From: Anaerolineales bacterium
GTDB lineage: Bacteria; Chloroflexota; Anaerolineae; Anaerolineales; Villigracilaceae
Assembly: GCA_016789305.1 (NCBI GenBank)
Contig: JAEURJ010000014.1
Location: 124,001 to 188,000, forward strand
Length of the DNA: 64,000 nt
Direction of reading: 5' to 3'
Below the pieces are notes generated by a model that ran no database searches, had not been told where the DNA came from, and was given only the letters and a program-made list of their open reading frames with translations. A program made the position numbers and the translations under genes. Position 1 is the first letter of the stretch; every line of letters starts with the position of its first letter. This document shows, piece by piece, positions 9,792 through 17,269 of the stretch.

Positions 9792-11555
9792 ATGAGCATT
9801 ACTTTATTCAAGGAAGTTAGTTATACACTTTCAAAATTGCTCCAAGATATTGAAATGGGGGAAATTGGCTTGCCTGATATTCAGCGTCCCTTTGTCTGGC
9901 CAAATTCAAAAGTACGTGACCTGTTTGACTCTATGTACAAAGGCTTTCCTGTTGGCTATTTATTGTTTTGGGCAAATGGCGCAGGAGATGGCCATCGCCA
10001 AATTGGAACGGAAAACAAACAAAAAGCTTCCCGCTTATTAATTGTTGATGGTCAACAACGTTTAACCTCATTGTATGCAGTAATTAATGGCGTTCCTGTA
10101 TTACGGGAAGACTACAAGAAAGAACAAATACAAGTTGCATTCAACCCTACTTTGCAGAAGTTTGAAGTTGCTGATGCCGCTACTGTTCGTGACCCGGAAT
10201 ACATTCCTGACATATCAGTAATTTGGTCTGATGAAACCGATATATTCGAATTAGCGGAAACCCATCTCGCCAAATTAAGAGCAGCACGGGAAGTCAGTGC
10301 AGAAGAACAAAAACAAATCCGAAAAGCAATCAATAACCTTGATAATATTCAAAACTATCCTTTTACAGCCTTGGAAGTTTCAGGCTCTGCTACAGAGGAG
10401 CAAGTTGCAGAAATCTTTGTCCGCGTAAACAGCAAAGGAACGCCTTTAAAACAAGCTGATTTTATTTTGACACTTATGTCTGTATTCTGGGATAAAGGGC
10501 GATCCGATCTTGAATACTTCTGCCGCGACTCAAGAATACCTCCAACTTCGGGCCCATCACCTTTCAATCATTTTATCCAACCTGATCCAGATCAACTCTT
10601 ACGCGTAAGTGTCGGAGTTGGGTTTAGTCGCGCCCGTCTGCAATTTGTATACAACATTTTGCGCGGGAAAGACCTAGATACTGGAGAATTTTCGAATGAC
10701 CGCCGAGAAAAGCAGTTTAAGATATTACAAGCTGCCCAGGAAAGAGTCCTTGACTTGCAGAACTGGCATGAGTTCTTAAAATGCCTTCGCCGTGCTGGCT
10801 ATACAGGCCAGTCAATGATTATTTCCGTAAACAGCCTGCTCTACTCCTATGTGTTTTACTTAATTGGCAAGTACGATTTTAAAGTTGAGCCATTTATTCT
10901 TCGAGACACCATTGCCCGATGGTTTTTCATGACAGCCATCACAAGTCGATATTCAGGAAGTTTTGAATCAACAATGGAACAAGACTTAAATCGATTGCGC
11001 GAAACCAAGACGGCAAATGAGTTTGTCGGATTTCTAAATCGAATTATCACCGATACTCTCACGGATGATTTTTGGGCCATCACCTTACCAAACGACTTAG
11101 CCACATCGTCGCCACGCAGTCCATCATTATTTGCGTATTATGCAGCATTGAACCTCCTACGGAGCCGGGTTCTCTTTTCCAAGATGCTTGTTTCGGACTT
11201 GCTTGACCCAACCGCGAAAGCAAAGAAGTCCGCGGTCGAACGCCATCATTTATTCCCAAAAGCTTATCTCAACAAAGGTGGTATCACGGAAATTCGCGAC
11301 ACCAACCAAATTGCAAATTTTGCACTTGTAGAGTGGAACGACAATATTGCCATCAGTGATGAGGCCCCTGATTCCTATTATCCAAAATATGCATCGCGTT
11401 TCTCAGCAAACGAATTAGATCAAATGCTCTACTGGCACGCTATACCAAAGGGGTGGGAAAAAATGGAATATCAATCATTTTTAGAGAAGCGCAGAAAATT
11501 GATTGCCAACGTGACAAGAGAGGGTTTCAAAGAATTAACATCTGGTGAAGGGTAA
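9792..11555 (+). CDS. DUF262-DUF1524 protein (GmrSD-like nuclease)
   Basis: This 587-residue protein has an N-terminal DUF262 domain with the signature IVDGQQRLTSLYAV (DGQQR at 86-90; ParB/NTPase-like). Its C-terminal DUF1524-type HNH region contains VERHHLFPKAYL near residue 480, followed by an asparagine-rich NQIANFALVEWND. Proteins of this architecture include GmrSD, a nucleotide-dependent nuclease acting on modified phage DNA. A strong AAGGGAG ribosome-binding site precedes the ATG. It is 32 bp after the helicase and on the same strand, so it extends the restriction operon with a nuclease of a different type. Confidence 0.85.
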   Translation: MSITLFKEVSYTLSKLLQDIEMGEIGLPDIQRPFVWPNSKVRDLFDSMYKGFPVGYLLFWANGAGDGHRQIGTENKQKASRLLIVDGQQRLTSLYAVINGVPVLREDYKKEQIQVAFNPTLQKFEVADAATVRDPEYIPDISVIWSDETDIFELAETHLAKLRAAREVSAEEQKQIRKAINNLDNIQNYPFTALEVSGSATEEQVAEIFVRVNSKGTPLKQADFILTLMSVFWDKGRSDLEYFCRDSRIPPTSGPSPFNHFIQPDPDQLLRVSVGVGFSRARLQFVYNILRGKDLDTGEFSNDRREKQFKILQAAQERVLDLQNWHEFLKCLRRAGYTGQSMIISVNSLLYSYVFYLIGKYDFKVEPFILRDTIARWFFMTAITSRYSGSFESTMEQDLNRLRETKTANEFVGFLNRIITDTLTDDFWAITLPNDLATSSPRSPSLFAYYAALNLLRSRVLFSKMLVSDLLDPTAKAKKSAVERHHLFPKAYLNKGGITEIRDTNQIANFALVEWNDNIAISDEAPDSYYPKYASRFSANELDQMLYWHAIPKGWEKMEYQSFLEKRRKLIANVTREGFKELTSGEG

Positions 11556-11561
11556 TAAGTT

Positions 11562-11816
11562 ATGACAGGCAAATATACCCCGCTCGAATATTATCTGCGC
11601 GACTTGCCTGCAAGCCAACGAGAAGTCATCATGCCCTTTGAGCAAATTGAAAGAATATTGAACGACAAATTACCGCCTTCCGCCTATAAATATCAAGCAT
11701 GGTGGGCAAACCAAAAAGAAGGAAGCCATGTGGAAGCTAACGCCTGGCTGGATGCTGGCTGGAAGGTTGATACAGTCAAGTTCAGTGAGAAGTGGGTTCG
11801 ATTTGTAAGACAATAA
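11562..11816 (+). CDS. DUF7662-type small protein
   Basis: This 84-residue protein shows the family pattern YTPLEYYLRDLP ... F.QIERIL...LP.SAYKY.AWWAN ... ANAWLDAGWKV. It begins 6 bp after the nuclease gene and is probably in the same transcript. A paralogue with the same pattern is at 20486. Homologues occur as small proteins and as domains of larger ones; no biochemical function is known to me. Confidence 0.7.
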   Translation: MTGKYTPLEYYLRDLPASQREVIMPFEQIERILNDKLPPSAYKYQAWWANQKEGSHVEANAWLDAGWKVDTVKFSEKWVRFVRQ

Positions 11817-11827
11817 CAAACATTTTT

Positions 11828-12197
11828 AGGAGGAAACATGGCACTACAATTCAAGAACATGAACGACCTTGTCGAATATCTGGCGGTTTTAGAGGCGCGA
11901 GTCAACACACTGGAAAATGAGAACAGACAATTGCAGGCGGTCTCACCTCCGCAAGCAACTGTCGATGGGAATGTGATCAGCAAGTCCATTGCGCGGGCCT
12001 TGCCGCGAAGCAATGTGGTCAGCCCCAGCTTTTGGAAAAGAGCCTTCGCGATATGGGGTCACTTCTTTGTAGCAAATTTGATTATCACTATTATTATGGG
12101 GAGTGCGTACGCTTGTCTGATGATGGTAATGTTTGGTTCCCTTTTGGGTAATTTGGCGCAATCGCAGAAGTAAATGCACCCCCTCCGTCCGCTGGAC
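11828..12197 (+). repeat. 370-bp duplication, copy A
   Basis: It matches 17270-17639 with roughly a dozen mismatches over the full length, starting at the ribosome-binding site and ending in CCGTCCGCTGGACA. It contains a complete coiled-coil/TM gene. The junction downstream differs between copies: copy B carries about 110 extra bases. Confidence 0.9.
11838..12173 (+). CDS. Coiled-coil membrane protein, copy A
   Basis: This 111-residue protein is preceded by an ideal TAGGAGG ribosome-binding site. Residues 8-33 form a coiled coil (LVEYLAVLEARVNTLENEN). Residues ~45-60 are a basic linker, and a hydrophobic segment at ~73-100 is a likely membrane anchor. A near-identical copy is at 17280. I recognise no family. 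Its gene is the body of a duplicated segment, so it may be mobile or cassette-borne. Confidence 0.7.
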   Translation: MALQFKNMNDLVEYLAVLEARVNTLENENRQLQAVSPPQATVDGNVISKSIARALPRSNVVSPSFWKRAFAIWGHFFVANLIITIIMGSAYACLMMVMFGSLLGNLAQSQK

Positions 12198-12201
12198 ACC
12201 T

Positions 12202-12228
12202 CCCCCAAATGAAGGTCACATTTGGAGG
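12202..12228. repeat. Hairpin with AAGGTCA loop (stem type 1)
   Basis: CCAAATG and CATTTGG pair around the loop AAGGTCA (12212-12218). The same hairpin recurs at 17754-17774. The same loop on a different stem is at 14053-14073 and 17706-17726. Confidence 0.75.
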
Positions 12229-12240
12229 AGGATTGGCTAT

Positions 12241-12770
12241 GGGAGATTCCTGTTTTGATGGGCAGATGGTGGGCTGGCGAGTCGAGTGTCCACTGGGTGA
12301 TGGTTTGAGAAAAAAGCAGGAAAAGACCAGGAAAGTATGGAAGAAATAAGAGAAGAGGAGACAGGCATGAAAGAAGCAGCGCAAGGTCAAGTGGTGGATG
12401 GGGCACAATGCAAGGTGGTCAGCGGGGTGCATGCGGGCAAGTCTGGCACGGTGCGGGATGTGAAGACGAGCAAGACGGGTCACGTGACGATCACCGTGGT
12501 CCAGGTCAACGGGGAGCGGGTCAAGACGCTGGCAAAGAATGTGGTGGTGAAGTAATCCCAGCCCTTTCAGAATACTTCGCGGGTACGTCGGCTCAGGGGG
12601 TGAAGGGCCCCCTCTGTCCGCTGGACATCTACCACTCGCAAAGTGCGCTCGAGGTACGCGTCCCCAATTACGACAATAGTGCTGTCGGAATTGGGGGAGA
12701 ACCAGGCTGCGGGAGTCTTGTGTCCGAACGGCATGTGGTCCACTTACGATAGATAGTGAAAGAAAGCGTC
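12241..12770 (+). repeat. KOW cassette unit, copy 1
   Basis: This ~530-bp unit recurs at 13619-14157. Order: the ~30-bp motif beginning GGGAG (12241), a TGTCCACTGG box, the KOW gene, a TTCAGAATACTTCGCGGG segment, a TGTCCGCTGGACA hairpin segment, a variable stem flanked by CCCCAATT/AATTGGGG, and a second GGGAG motif (12711). The 336 bases after the KOW gene hold no other gene. Confidence 0.85.
12367..12555 (+). CDS. KOW-domain small protein, copy 1
   Basis: This protein has 62 residues from the ATG at 12367, with GAGGAG six bases upstream; an upstream in-frame ATG at 12337 has no such site. The core GAQCKVVSGVHAGKSGTVRD fits the KOW motif of RNA- or ribosome-binding proteins (V-x-x-G-x-x-x-G-x-x-G-x-V). 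It occurs three times in the window, almost unchanged at the protein level (12367, 13745, 15498). Function is unknown; a nucleic-acid-binding role is inferred from the domain only. Confidence 0.75.
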   Translation: MKEAAQGQVVDGAQCKVVSGVHAGKSGTVRDVKTSKTGHVTITVVQVNGERVKTLAKNVVVK

Positions 12771-12879
12771 CTCGTTCTTGGACATCAAAGTGCGTGAGGG
12801 TGAAATTGGAATCTGCACGACCAGGCAAGTATCAACGGAGCGAAGAGAGTCACTTCACAAGCGTGAAATATACTTGGGG

Positions 12880-12892
12880 TAAAATAGGGAAG
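12880..12892 (+). promoter_or_regulatory. -10 box, leaderless PIN gene
   Basis: TAAAAT at 12880-12885 is followed by six bases and the GTG start at 12892. There is no ribosome-binding site, consistent with leaderless expression. Confidence 0.5.
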
Positions 12893-13332
12893 TGAAAATC
12901 TATCTTGATACAAGTGTTTATAATCGTCCCTTTGACGATCAAACCCAACCACGCATATGGCTTGAAACTCTCGCGTTGGCGCTGGTTTTGCAATTCGTTG
13001 AAGCGGGCGAAGCAATACTTGTAAATTCAACCATGTTGGAGTTCGAAAACAGCCGAAACCCATTTCCACTTCGCCAGGAGTGGGTGCTACGCTGTTTGGA
13101 ACAGGCGAAGCTTTATCAACATGCAAACAATTCAATTCGTGAACGCGCAGAAGTACTAGAAAGGCATGGCTTGAAAGCAATCGACTCTTTGCACGTGGCC
13201 TCTGCCGAGTCTGCTGGCGCCGACTATTTCCTGACTTGCGATGACCGTCTATTAAAGAAACAAAAATATATTGCCATTTCGTCCATGAACCCGCTTGATT
13301 TTGTTCAAAAAGTAATCGGAGTGCAACCATGA
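12892..13332 (+). CDS. PIN-domain ribonuclease toxin (VapC-like)
   Basis: This 146-residue protein starts with MKIYLDTSVYNRPFDD, whose Asp6 is the first PIN acid. Glu50 in NSTMLEFENS and the pair of acids in KAIDSLHVASAE and FLTCDDRLL complete the metal site. It should be a Mg-dependent ribonuclease. The GTG start overlaps no upstream gene. The downstream partner overlaps its stop by 4 bp (ATGA). The toxin-first order is reversed relative to classical vapBC. Confidence 0.85.
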   Translation: MKIYLDTSVYNRPFDDQTQPRIWLETLALALVLQFVEAGEAILVNSTMLEFENSRNPFPLRQEWVLRCLEQAKLYQHANNSIRERAEVLERHGLKAIDSLHVASAESAGADYFLTCDDRLLKKQKYIAISSMNPLDFVQKVIGVQP

Positions 13333-13547
13333 CCATTCATGTTGAAAGTGAAAGACAAGTAATTCAAGAAGCAGCCCAAGTGTTGATCAAACACATGAGC
13401 CCTGCAAAGGCAACGCGTTTTTGGGCCTCCTGGCAGGTCGGCGAGGGTGATTACCTTGCAATTCGAGAACAATTGCTGGGAAAAGAAACCGTCAAATCCC
13501 TATACAAGCAAGTTGAGCAATTTCAGAAAAAGAAAAGCAAGAAGTAA
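13329..13547 (+). CDS. Putative antitoxin of the PIN toxin
   Basis: This 72-residue protein is coupled to the PIN gene through an ATGA overlap. It is helical, and residues 23-45 (MSPAKATRFWASWQVGEGDY) contain the conserved patch; the tail is lysine-rich (QKKKSKK). I do not recognise a classical DNA-binding fold. The antitoxin role is inferred from position. Confidence 0.6.
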   Translation: MTIHVESERQVIQEAAQVLIKHMSPAKATRFWASWQVGEGDYLAIREQLLGKETVKSLYKQVEQFQKKKSKK

Positions 13548-13550
13548 CTT

Positions 13551-13576
13551 AGATCGGAGCCTTTCGGCTCCGATCT
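13551..13576 (+). terminator. Terminator of the PIN operon
   Basis: An 11-bp perfect stem (AGATCGGAGCC) with loop TTTC is followed by TGTTTG, directly after the antitoxin stop. Confidence 0.8.
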
Positions 13577-13744
13577 TGTTTGCGCCCCGCCTATCAGGTT
13601 TTAGGGAGGATATGCTTCGGGAGATTCCAGCTTCGAACGGCATGTGATGGGGTTGGCGAGTTAACTGTCCGCTGGGTGAAGGTTTGAGAATAAAGCAGGA
13701 AAGACCAAGAAAGTATGGAAGAAATAAGAGAAGAGGAGACAGGC

Positions 13745-13933
13745 ATGAAAGAAGCAGCGCAAGGTCAAGTGGTGGAAGGGGCACAATGCAAGGTGGTCAG
13801 CGGTGTGCATGCGGGCAAGTCTGGCACGGTGCGGGATGTGAAGACGAGCAAGACAGGTCACGTGACGATCACCGTGGTCCAGGTCAACGGGGAGCGGGTC
13901 AAGACGCTGGCAAAGAATGTAGTGGTGAAGTAA
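13745..13933 (+). CDS. KOW-domain small protein, copy 2
   Basis: This protein has 62 residues and differs from copy 1 at one position (E for D at residue 11). It keeps the GAGGAG ribosome-binding site and the same downstream sequence. The conservation of protein sequence across three copies suggests recent duplication or selection. Third-position differences are few, so recent duplication is the simpler reading. Confidence 0.75.
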   Translation: MKEAAQGQVVEGAQCKVVSGVHAGKSGTVRDVKTSKTGHVTITVVQVNGERVKTLAKNVVVK

Positions 13934-14052
13934 CCCACCCCTTTCAGAATACTTCGCGGGTACGTCGGCTCAAGGGGTGAAGGGCCCCCTCTGTCCGCTG
14001 GACATCTACCACTCGCAAAGTGCGCTCGAGGTACGCGTCCCCCAAATGCCGA

Positions 14053-14073
14053 CCCCTTGAAGGTCACAAGGGG
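14053..14073. repeat. Hairpin with AAGGTCA loop (stem type 2)
   Basis: CCCCTTG and CAAGGGG pair around AAGGTCA. An identical hairpin lies at 17706-17726. Confidence 0.75.
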
Positions 14074-14187
14074 CAAGCGAGCACGGAATTTGGGGGAGAA
14101 CCAGGCTGTGGGAGTTTTGTGTCCGAACGGCATATGGTCCACTTAGGATGGACATCGTGAACTTTTTTCGTCGTTCAGTACGTGCGT

Positions 14188-14200
14188 TATAATTAATCCA
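14188..14200 (+). promoter_or_regulatory. -10 box, leaderless toxin-antitoxin operon
   Basis: TATAAT at 14188-14193 is six bases before the ATG at 14200, and no ribosome-binding site is present. Confidence 0.55.
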
Positions 14201-14517
14201 TGAGCAGGATGAAGATCAACGTCTCCAAAGCGAAAATCGCAGAGTTTTGCAAACGCTGGAACATTTCAGAGTTTGCTGTATTTGGTTCCGCGTTACGCGC
14301 CGATTTTCGTCCCGACAGCGATGTGGATGTGCTCGTTTCTTTTGCTCCCCAGGCACATGTCACCTTGTTTGACATGGTTCATATGCAAGACGAATTAAAA
14401 TCCATCTTTGGTCGTGAAGTGGACCTGGTCAGCAAGCGCGGTGTTGAATCCAGCCGCAACTATCTCAGGCGGAAAAATATATTGGAATCCGCCGAGGTGA
14501 TCCATGTCACGCGATGA
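14200..14517 (+). CDS. mntA: MntA-type nucleotidyltransferase antitoxin
   Basis: This 105-residue protein carries the minimal nucleotidyltransferase signature FGSALRADFRPDSDVDVLVSF (GS at 27-28, DxD near 40-42). In MntA-HepT pairs this enzyme attaches AMP to the toxin near its active site and silences it. It overlaps the HEPN gene by 14 bp, the usual pairing. It is probably leaderless. Confidence 0.88.
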   Translation: MSRMKINVSKAKIAEFCKRWNISEFAVFGSALRADFRPDSDVDVLVSFAPQAHVTLFDMVHMQDELKSIFGREVDLVSKRGVESSRNYLRRKNILESAEVIHVTR

Positions 14518-14839
14518 TACGTATCTCGTGGATATCATAGAGTCCGCAAAGATCGCGCTGGATTACGTCCTGGGCAAAACGTGGGACCAGTTTTGTGCAG
14601 ACATGCAATGCCAGGATGCGGTTGTTCGACGAATTGAGATCATTGGCGAAGCGGCACGACGCGTATCCCAAGAGACGCGTGATATGCATCCACAAATCCC
14701 GTGGCGTGAAATGACCAGCATGAGAAATCTTGTGATTCATGAATATGATGTGGTGGATATAAATCAAGTTTGGGATACAGTTCAAAACAAAATACCACCC
14801 TTGATCAAAGAGTTATCCAAAATTGTTCCTCCTGAGTAG
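14504..14839 (+). CDS. hepT: HepT-type HEPN ribonuclease toxin
   Basis: This 111-residue HEPN protein (DUF86 group) carries the RNase motif Rx4HxY as RNLVIHEY, with the tyrosine that MntA AMPylates. Conserved blocks RRIEIIGEAARRVS and IPWREMTSMRNL also fit. It should cleave RNA when free of its antitoxin. The gene overlaps mntA by 14 bp. Confidence 0.9.
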   Translation: MSRDDTYLVDIIESAKIALDYVLGKTWDQFCADMQCQDAVVRRIEIIGEAARRVSQETRDMHPQIPWREMTSMRNLVIHEYDVVDINQVWDTVQNKIPPLIKELSKIVPPE

Positions 14840-14862
14840 GCTTTCAGGAGGATGTTTTTATT

Positions 14863-15013
14863 GATGAGGCCTTTCGTGTACTTCTCAAGTACACATTCCC
14901 CAGCAGGGGTTTTTATGTACATTGAAATTTGTGGCTGCGGTTGGATGGTCAGTGCAAGAAAGCCTACCCATTCGCTCCGTTTCTGGGCATGTGTCCCCTT
15001 TAGGGGACTGCGG
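14863..15013. repeat. Structured intergenic segment with a 51-bp repeat
   Basis: It contains a hairpin GTGTACTT-CTC-AAGTACAC (14876-14894) and a 51-bp segment starting CCTACCCATTCGCTCCG (14963-15013) that recurs at 18470-18519 with three differences. The repeat contains the small hairpin CCCCTTTAGGGG. Confidence 0.75.
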
Positions 15014-15078
15014 AAGACCGAGAAAAATATAGTCGATGGTGAAGAGCCATTATAGAAGAAGTAAGGATATAGCAAACC

Positions 15079-15501
15079 ATGCCCCACAGTGAATTACGCT
15101 TTATCAAAAACTTCCTTGCGTACGAACCCAAAGAAAACATTTCCCGAGTCCCTCGCAAAACCAGAGGGATTTATGCCTTATATCAATACAGCAAAGAAGA
15201 GAAGACCTATGAATTGGTATATATCGGCATGGCACGCGGGGAAAGGTCAGGCATTCGCGGCAGGCTTGAAAAACACGCACGCTCAAAACAAGACTTGTGG
15301 ACACATTACTCTGCCTATGAAGTGTGGGATAACCTGCATGAAGAGGAAATTGAAGAACTTGAAGGACTCTTGCGTCACCTGTTTAAACACGACCCCAATG
15401 CCAATCGCTTGAATAAACAAAAAAGCTATAAAAAACTTGGCAGGTTGAGAAGTCAAACCAGGAAAGTATGGAAGAAACAAGAGAAGAGGAGACAGCCATG
15501 A
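15079..15501 (+). CDS. GIY-YIG nuclease-like protein with a repeat-derived C-terminus
   Basis: This 140-residue protein has the GIY strand RGIYALYQY, the YIG strand YELVYIGMARGE, a conserved arginine in RSGIRGRLEKH, and a glutamate-rich helix EEIEELEGLL that can supply the metal ligand. The last ~15 codons (from about 15455) are encoded by the leader of the third KOW repeat, and the stop overlaps the KOW start as ATGA. The original C-terminus was probably replaced when the repeat arrived. Partner and target are unknown. Confidence 0.75.
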   Translation: MPHSELRFIKNFLAYEPKENISRVPRKTRGIYALYQYSKEEKTYELVYIGMARGERSGIRGRLEKHARSKQDLWTHYSAYEVWDNLHEEEIEELEGLLRHLFKHDPNANRLNKQKSYKKLGRLRSQTRKVWKKQEKRRQP

Positions 15502-15735
15502 AAGAAGCAGCGCAAGGTCAAGTAGTGGAAGGGGCACAATGCAAGGTGGTCAGCGGCGTGCATGCGGGCAAGTCTGGCACGGTACGAGATGTGAAGACGA
15601 GCAAGACGGGTCACGTGACGATCACTGTGGTCCAGGTCAACGGAGAGCGGGTCAAGACGCTGGCAAAGAATGTGGTGGTCAAGTAACCCCAGCCCTTTCA
15701 GAATACTTCGAGGGTATGTCGGCTCAAGGGGTTGG
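15455..15735 (+). repeat. KOW cassette, copy 3 (partial)
   Basis: It matches the central part of copies 1 and 2, from ACCAGGAAAGTATGGAAGAA through the KOW gene to the TTCAGAATACTTCG segment. It lacks the upstream GGGAG motif and the downstream TGTCCGCTGGACA segment. The left boundary lies inside the GIY-YIG coding region. Confidence 0.85.
15498..15686 (+). CDS. KOW-domain small protein, copy 3
   Basis: This protein has 62 residues and the same sequence as copy 2. Its ATG overlaps the stop of the GIY-YIG gene (ATGA), so here it may be co-translated with that gene rather than depending on its own promoter. Confidence 0.75.
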   Translation: MKEAAQGQVVEGAQCKVVSGVHAGKSGTVRDVKTSKTGHVTITVVQVNGERVKTLAKNVVVK

Positions 15736-15838
15736 CGACGTAGCACTCGAATATCATCATTACGGGATTCCAATAAATTATCGGGTCGAATTGAGTAAAT
15801 ATTCATCAAAATAGAAGCTTTTTAGACAGGAGAATTCC

Positions 15839-16570
15839 ATGGCCGACATCAAATATGAAGTCACTTCTGAAGTAGCTAAAATACTGAAATCATACGTATA
15901 TGTTTATATTGACCCCCGTAATGGCAAACCATTCTATGTTGGAAAAGGCACGGGGAATCGGCTTTTTGCACACCTTAAGGACCGATCTGAAATAGAGAAG
16001 GTAGCAAAAATTGCCGAAATCCGACGTAGTGGAAAAGAACCTCGAATCGAAATTTTACGTTATGGTCTTTCAGATCTAGAAGCTCATTTAGTGGAAGCCG
16101 CTTCCATCGATCTCATCGGAAGAGCCGGGCTAACGAATCGCATGTCAGGTCACCACGAAGGCAGTTTTGGCCGAATTACTTCCCAAAGAGTCATTTCAAT
16201 GCTGACTGCCAAGAAGGTCAAAGTACAACATAAAGCAATCCTAATAACGATAAACAAGCTTTATCGAAGCGATATGTCCCCCGAAGAACTTTATGAAACA
16301 ACTCGTGGAATTTGGAAAGTAGGCGAAACCAGCAGAAACAAGGTCGAATTTGCCATGGCGGTCTATCAAGGTATTGTCCTTGAAGTGTATCGCATTAGGC
16401 AATGGCACCCCGCAGGAACTCTTAACTACAAAACTCGGGATTCATCAGGTTTCACGAACAGCGGCAGATGGGAGTTTTCAGGAAGTATTGCGAAGGATAT
16501 TCGAGAGGAATATATCGACTTCTCAGTTGGAAAGGCTGGTCAGAATCCAATTCGATATGCAAATATTTGA
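15839..16570 (+). CDS. LEM-3-like GIY-YIG domain protein
   Basis: This 243-residue protein is preceded by AGGAGAATT. The N-terminal ~110 residues have the GIY-YIG pattern of the LEM-3/COG3680 type: YVYVYIDPRNGKPFYVGKG, then GNRLFAHL, and a glutamate in DLEAHLVEAASIDLIG. The C-terminal ~120 residues are a separate domain I do not recognise (W-rich GIWKVGETSRNKVEFAMAVYQG). Bacterial members are often found alone; function is unknown beyond a probable nuclease. Confidence 0.75.
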   Translation: MADIKYEVTSEVAKILKSYVYVYIDPRNGKPFYVGKGTGNRLFAHLKDRSEIEKVAKIAEIRRSGKEPRIEILRYGLSDLEAHLVEAASIDLIGRAGLTNRMSGHHEGSFGRITSQRVISMLTAKKVKVQHKAILITINKLYRSDMSPEELYETTRGIWKVGETSRNKVEFAMAVYQGIVLEVYRIRQWHPAGTLNYKTRDSSGFTNSGRWEFSGSIAKDIREEYIDFSVGKAGQNPIRYANI

Positions 16571-16651
16571 TTGTCAATTTTTTGCTGTCCGTGCCGCGAC
16601 CACCGGAAGCGGTGTTCTAAGGAGAGCTATGATGACAGAAAGGCTGTTTAC

Positions 16652-16969
16652 ATGAAAACTTTCTACAAAACCAGAACTCTTGTGATGAACATCAAACGGC
16701 AATTCTTCGCAGAGATCTTGGCCCAACCACGTCGTAAAGATATCGAATACCGCGATATGGGCACATATTGGGAAACCCGCTTGGAAAACGCAGGAAAACC
16801 ACCGTTCAATCTGCATCTCCGCAATGGATATAATCCACCCATACCAGAAGCTATAATACGTGTAATCAAAGTAGTTCGTAGTAAGAAAGATAAACAAATC
16901 AAGCTTTATTTGGGAAAGGTTCTTTCAGTAAAACATTGGGACAGGAAGAAGGAACGTCCAACAAGATAA
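16652..16969 (+). CDS. ASCH-domain-like protein
   Basis: This protein has 105 residues from the ATG at 16652 (ATG 16688 is an alternative; a TTG at 16571 is less likely). The segment MNIKRQFFAEILAQPRRKD followed by IEYRDMGTYWETRL resembles the start of ASCH domains, where a lysine/glutamate pair precedes E-x-R. ASCH proteins are RNA-binding or modification-related. The match is by eye only. Confidence 0.5.
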   Translation: MKTFYKTRTLVMNIKRQFFAEILAQPRRKDIEYRDMGTYWETRLENAGKPPFNLHLRNGYNPPIPEAIIRVIKVVRSKKDKQIKLYLGKVLSVKHWDRKKERPTR

Positions 16970-16994
16970 CGGGTTACGGGAAAGGAGCGTTGCT

Positions 16995-17252
16995 ATGCCA
17001 TCAACTGAAGATTTTCAATTGCAATTGGACACCATATTCTCCTTCGCAGAAGAAAAACGCTTAACTGCGATAATCATAAAATCAGGTGACTTGCACAGAT
17101 TGGTTGGCGATTACCCAGGTGATCATCGGATGTCAATTTGCTGTAATGTCATGCGAAAAAATATGACCAGCGGCGATGAAGTTCTATCTGAACCACCAAG
17201 CGGCATGGGTGCAAGCTTAACAATCAAATATCAGTTTCCAAGAAAAGATTAG
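16995..17252 (+). CDS. Small conserved protein of unknown function
   Basis: This 85-residue protein has AAAGGAG eight bases upstream. The block AIIIKSGDLHRLVGDYPG followed by DHRMSICCNVM looks like a strongly conserved core. I cannot name the family. It is 25 bp after the ASCH-like gene and may share its transcript. Confidence 0.55.
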   Translation: MPSTEDFQLQLDTIFSFAEEKRLTAIIIKSGDLHRLVGDYPGDHRMSICCNVMRKNMTSGDEVLSEPPSGMGASLTIKYQFPRKD

Positions 17253-17269
17253 AAACCTATAAATTTATC

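Larger units (their letters stand above)
13619..14157 (+). repeat. KOW cassette unit, copy 2
   Basis: It is the same order of elements as 12241-12770, at high identity. The main difference is the variable stem: here it contains the AAGGTCA hairpin (14053-14073) between the same CCCCAAAT/ATTTGGGG flanks. The GGGAG motifs are at 13619 and 14110. Confidence 0.85.

Noticed and set aside
12094..12828. Long minus-strand frame over the first KOW unit
   Set aside because: It is opposite the KOW gene and the hairpin segments, has no ribosome-binding site, and similar shadows appear opposite the other KOW copies.
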